This document shows positions 59,990 to 64,000 of a DNA stretch of 64,000 nucleotides, piece by piece (the stretch's first letter is position 1; every line of letters begins with the position of its first letter). Below the pieces are notes generated by a model, which had not been told where the DNA came from, did no database searches, and saw only the letters and a program-made list of their open reading frames with translations. The position numbers were made by a program, and so were the translations under genes. The stretch is from Triticum aestivum (lineage: Eukaryota > Streptophyta > Magnoliopsida > Poales > Poaceae), in NCBI RefSeq assembly GCF_018294505.1, contig NC_057794.1:194975201-195039200 (forward strand). The letters run 5' to 3'.

Positions 59990-60649
59990 CAATGAACTGA
60001 CAAACAAAAAGCAATCGAAAGGAAACCACAATCGCGATGAAAACAGGAAAAGAATAGGATTTGAGAATCGGTCGGTGCTTCGCAAAAAGAAGATTCTTGG
60101 AATGAAAATATAGTAGCATAACTGATTCGCTCACCTTTCCTTCGTTGGTACAAAAGAAAAATGGCATAAGTGAGTAGCCTAGAGTGAGGTTTTCTTCAAG
60201 AAAGTGAAGAAAGGGCTTGAATGAGCGTTCCAGTGAAATGATGGTTGTTTCATCTAGTCCAACTTGTAGGCCACCTTACCACTGCTGGTAAAGGTGTGGG
60301 TTTTGTGATATGACGGTTCATGACGGCCACACCAGGGTGACAGGTTTGTCTCGACTGTAGCACCTCACTGTGATTTGGTGGATGGCACGCAGGCCCGGAT
60401 GCTTTGAAATGTCCCGCATGTGCACCGCAACCAAGGCGGAGAGGAAAACGAGATAACTACGTAATTAATGCGTGAGTTTAATTAGGGTAGTTTTGTAAAG
60501 TACGAGATACATTCCTCCAATCGCAAAATGCCTTGGTTCATGAGATTTGAGATTTGAGCCCTATAAACCGGAAGGGAGGGAGTACTACACACGGTGTTGT
60601 CTAGTCACTTGTTGAAATCTCTAGAAAGGCAAATACTCCTTTCTGGTTT
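59990..60649. other. Upstream region of the minus-strand repeat gene
   Basis: Contains the putative 5' UTR intron (about 59998-60124) and noncoding sequence. A Stowaway-type end (gaagggagggagta) is at 60569-60583. No promoter motif was assigned. Confidence 0.35.
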
Positions 60650-60870
60650 ACAGGGCTATACAACTCCCTCAGTCTAGGTGTGTAAGTCATCTTACGAAAA
60701 CCAAATAATCCCAAAACATTTAGGCGCGGTGCATTAACTTCACCTTGTTTCTTGTTTCTTGACATATACAACCAATAAGAGATGAGAGGTGTGCATGCTT
60801 TTAATGACTTGCAATGGCTAGTTCATTGCATGCAATACTATTAATTAGCAAATAAACATTGGTGACCCCA
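60650..60870. repeat. Single arm of the foldback element seen at 8638-9290
   Basis: cccaaaacatttaggcgcggtgcattaact and the following ttaatgacttgcaatggctagttcattgcatg match 8638-8790, and in reverse match 9200-9255. It begins with a degraded actccctcagtc end. Confidence 0.5.
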
Positions 60871-61338
60871 GGAGGAAACGGTGCTAAGTGCGTGGACCTA
60901 TGCAGAATGAGTATCAAGCAATGGATAATGGAGTTTAATTGTTAAACAATAGCAATTTTGTCTCATGCAAGAGCCTGGCTAGTACTCCAAGGAACCGCAC
61001 CACGCGAGCGTTCTCCCACGTTTGGGTTGTGCTTGGCTCTTCGCCTCTTCGAGAAGATGAACAATGATGTTACTCCTACTTCTATAGTATCGAATCCACT
61101 GCTGCATGTCCATCCACCTCGTGCGGGAGGGATAGCATGTAGAGAAAGCTTCTACTTACTGCTCCTCCGTTTGCGTCTATGACAGGTGGGCCCAACAGGT
61201 GGTTGGCCCTCCTGTCGTGCAGCCAAATGCAGGTGCAGTTAAGGCACCGGAGCTCAGTCCGCGAGGGAGAGGGCGTTGTAGTAATCAAATTTATCGGTCT
61301 TGTACGAGTTGATGTGACACATCAAAGCAATGCACTCG
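60871..61338. other. Intergenic spacer
   Basis: No gene. 61182-61235 is related to 8552-8610. Confidence 0.35.
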
Positions 61339-61462
61339 ATATAAGTCTTTTTACACATTACAAATGGGCTAATTCATATGTAGGAGTAGACATATTCTGC
61401 TTCATATGTAGTCACTTGTTGCAATCTCTAAAAAGACTTTTATTTGGAAACGGAGGGAGTAT
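61339..61462. repeat. Stowaway-type MITE, left end degraded
   Basis: The right end is acttttatttggaaacggagggag followed by TA; the left end begins near gatataagtcttttt without its CTCCCTCC terminus. Confidence 0.55.
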
Positions 61463-62106
61463 AATGCATGCATGCATGCCGTGACTTTCCTTTTGATACT
61501 TGCATGTGTTCATTTGATGCACCTTGCCAAATTTTGACTATAAATTTAACAAACCAAATTTTCATGCATGTCACAAAAAATTACGGGGCTGTTTGTATTG
61601 GTATAATGTTTGTCTTATGTTGCCACATTATTTTCCCACACTTGCCACACTTGCCTAACCTGAGTTGCTCAAATTGTTAGACACACTTTTGCTTGCCTAA
61701 GCGAATCTTGCCACAATTTTTGTGTCTATGACATGTGGGGTTCAGTGCTAATAAAAAAATTCTTGTCTTAGATGTGGCTAATAAAAAAGACTTATATTTA
61801 GGAATGGAGGGAGTAGAAAATATAAATAATAATGAATGTTGGGGCAACCCACGTTTCCGCTAATTTTAGCCGTGGGCTTGTTCACAATTTTTATGAGGGG
61901 GTGGTTGTTCATTTAATGGAGGGACTTGTAGTACCAGACTTGAACGATACAAAGTGCGACCTGGCACACCGTAAAACCACTTGGAACAAGCGGGTAGCTA
62001 TCCCAAAACACAATCAACAACTAAAAACCCGCGACCTAGCATGTAGTAGTACACAATTTTAAATGATTGTTTTGATGGAGTGAAAAAGGAAAACTACCCT
62101 ACTACG
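61463..62106. other. Intergenic, MITE remnants
   Basis: 61585-61760 repeats ttgccaca-type words in both orientations, suggesting a decayed MITE. A Stowaway right end (gacttatatttaggaatggagggagta) is at 61790-61816. No gene is seen. Confidence 0.35.
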
Positions 62107-62116
62107 TATATATAGG
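62107..62116 (+). promoter_or_regulatory. Candidate TATA box
   Basis: TATATATAGG followed about 35 bases later by ctagggttgctctattcacac, which looks like a plant transcript start and leader, ahead of the ATG at 62264. Confidence 0.35.
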
Positions 62117-62263
62117 CCTGAGCCCCCGCGCTTGCTTGCTAGGGTTGCTCTATTCACACACTCTCATCCTCTCCAGATCTAAACAAGATAGGGGTGGTAA
62201 CACTGTCTTTCTTCCTTCAAAAACACTGGCTTTCTATCCTCACCGCTGGTTACAGATACGGAC

Positions 62264-62596
62264 ATGTCCCCCTCTGCCGGTGAAGGGGAGGAGGGGCAGC
62301 ATTTAGGCCGTCGTCGACAGCGAGGGAGGAGACCCACTGCCGGCCGCACCATTATCTCTGGCCGAGCGCTGGTGCGGGAGGTCCTTCGATCCCTTCGTCG
62401 TTGCTTGTGGGCGGATCCGGCCTCCCGCCGCCCACCTATCCACATCCTGACGACCTTCAGATATATCTTCGTCCGAAACCGCCTTAGCTCTACTTCCCCA
62501 GCTCACTACGTCGCTGCATGTGCATCCTTTTCTACCTCTCAGCCCCTATTGATCGGATGGTCCAACGTCACATATTTTTTTCTTCTATTGTTAGAG
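62264..62596 (+). CDS. Candidate first exon of an unrecognised gene
   Basis: The ATG at 62264 (MSPSAGEGEEGQHLGRR) follows a TATA box and a C/T-rich leader at sensible distances. The frame is open and GC-rich for 111 codons to TTAGAG|GTAAAG, a good donor that would end the exon in phase 0. The text is Arg-rich (RRRQRGRRPTAGR, LRSLRRCLWADPASRR) then hydrophobic (FFLLLLE). No known domain is seen. No second exon could be identified, and a Stowaway MITE lies 31 bases after the donor, inside the putative intron. It could instead be a gene fragment or chance. Confidence 0.25.
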
Positions 62597-62627
62597 GTAA
62601 AGCTACTTCATGGAGTCGAATCTTGTA

Positions 62628-62730
62628 GTCCCTCCGTCAGAAAATACTTATCATTGAAATGGATGTATCTAGATGTATTTCAGTTCTAGACACATCCATT
62701 TTGATGACAAGTAATTTCGGACGGAGGGAG
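62628..62730. repeat. Stowaway-type MITE (103 bp)
   Basis: gtccctccgtcagaaaatactt at the left, inverse aagtaatttcggacggagggag at the right, flanked by TA (62626-62627 and 62731-62732). The inner arms also pair (atggatgtatct with cacatccat). Confidence 0.88.
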
Positions 62731-62732
62731 TA

Positions 62733-63078
62733 CTTGGTTCAAACAAGAAATAAAGTGGGGGTGGGGGAATTTAGTATGTACATCGGACTTGGTACAAACA
62801 GGAAGGAAAGGGGGTGAAAGTAGTACAGACTGGTCATCCAACCGGTCTCTTGGTCGAAAAGGGAAATATAGGGGTAACACTGTACATAGTGGTATGACGA
62901 GGACTAGATTTGCTATCCACACATAGGAGTAGGTGGCTAGAGTGACCAATCCAGATATGTTTCTTGCATGTTTGTTTCTCGGGGCAACAAACTATGAATC
63001 ACCACTTTATGCCCCTTTTTACGTACATGGTGCTAGACTGTTGGTGCACCCACTGTCCCATGCCCTTATACCAAATAT
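62733..63078. other. Intergenic spacer
   Basis: No gene or repeat terminus recognised. Confidence 0.4.
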
Positions 63079-63081
63079 TTA

Positions 63082-63583
63082 GGCTCCATTCGGAATAAAG
63101 GGGTAGAAAACATAGGTATTGATGAGAATAGAGGAATAGGAAAGGAATGTAGGTATAAAACTATGGAACAGCGAACTGGAGGAAACTCTCAAGAGAATGT
63201 GTTCGGATGGACTACGAAATGTACACATTTGTTTTTTTAGAGTAGCATGCTTGGCAGTATGAGATGCTATTTGTTTATTCATCTATATAGTGACTACTCT
63301 TGTCCTCACCTCACGTACCACACATAGGTTGATTTTTTTATTTCGGCAACACAACACAGCAACCTGTCTAACGCATGGCAGCGAGCGCCTGCCTCGGGCT
63401 TTCGCCCAAAAAATGAGCAGTGCGTGGATGTTTCTAATCCTATGGAATCACTACTACCAGACCAGCTTTCCTATGAATCACTATCCACCTTTCCCGTGAT
63501 TCGAACGGTTGGAAGGGAAAGAATACCATAGGAATTGTGTTCCTACAAAAATCCTGCACCAAACCTGTGAACCGAATGCAGCC
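63082..63583. repeat. PIF/Harbinger-type (Tourist-like) MITE, 502 bp
   Basis: The left end ggctccattcgg and the reverse of the right end (ggctgcattcgg) form the inverted repeat. The flanking duplication is TTA (63079-63081 and 63584-63586), the Harbinger signature. No transposase coding. Confidence 0.75.
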
Positions 63584-63586
63584 TTA

Positions 63587-64000
63587 GTTGTTCTTAATCT
63601 AATGTCCCTGGTAAAAATGAATCCATGCCACTGTTATAAGCCATGACAAGTTTAGCCAAATGTTTTTTCCTGTAATTGTTTGAGACTCTGACTGTTTCCT
63701 CTGTGCCTTTTGGTGCACTGCACAAAACTCTTCTTAAAAGAAGTGACTTTTGTGCTGTTTAACTGGAATGTCAGAATGGAACAGTTGGTTCATTTTGGTG
63801 GAACTGCACAAAGGGAGATCTGTTTTCCAATCCTCATCATCCATATTTACGCCATAACCTTCCTTTAGGTTAGAATGATATTTAATGCATGTGTTTATCT
63901 CTATTTTCCGACTGCCATGAGAAAATAATGCTTTTTTTACTAGTACACTTGTAAACCCTCACGGACAAAACCAATTCTGAATTAGAAGGCCAATCATGTA
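63587..64000. other. AT-rich intergenic end of the window
   Basis: No gene, MITE terminus or retroelement motif seen. Confidence 0.4.

Overview
The window is plant nuclear DNA, almost certainly from a Triticeae grass (wheat, goatgrass or barley type). The evidence is dense nesting of LTR retrotransposons, a CACTA transposon with GGCCCA-rich subterminal repeats, Stowaway-type MITEs with CTCCCTCCGT termini and TA target sites, GT-AG introns, and little host coding sequence. No prokaryotic features are present. There are two assembly gaps (11162-11529 and 38143-38616).

Layout. 1-1664 is an LTR-like fragment. 1665-7500 holds a tandem duplication of a KIB1-4/DUF295 gene: a 5'-truncated pseudogene (1665-2552) and a two-exon copy (4794-6143), with their flanks also duplicated. 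7799-8368 (minus) is an unrecognised pseudogene whose frame survives except for two in-frame stops. 8638-9290 is a foldback MITE. 9675-16934 is non-autonomous LTR element E. A Stowaway MITE (17579-17823) is cut by gypsy element C (17824-25913). C is itself split by element B (19595-24095, perfect TSD ccatc), a non-autonomous relative in opposite orientation. A CACTA element starts at 25914 in the C pol gene and carries a minus-strand TNP1-like pseudogene. That pseudogene is split by a solo LTR (28769-32890, perfect TSD gtcac). 36880-38745 is CT/CA-rich simple sequence. 38746-43901 and 58017-64000 are intergenic DNA with MITEs and locally duplicated blocks. 43902-58016 is a young 14.1-kb gypsy chromovirus-type element, D, on the minus strand.

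How the parts relate. Elements E and B both have LTR promoters, PBS and PPT on the minus strand, but their only long internal genes (Transposase_28, 'putative gypsy type' family, followed by a coiled coil) read on the plus strand and share an intron position. They are retroelements with an antisense spliced cargo gene and no pol; B has LTRs of the same family as pol-bearing C. D encodes gag-pol with all the main catalytic residues visible, one in-frame amber codon in gag, near-identical LTRs, and an additional sense ORF between PBS and gag. The solo LTR in the CACTA element belongs to D's family but has a divergent U3 block.

Host-type gene candidates are few: the DUF295 gene at 4794-6143, a small two-exon minus-strand gene at 59316-59989 with four 15-residue repeats, and a weak candidate first exon at 62264-62596. 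All family assignments come from recognising motifs by eye; no search was run.
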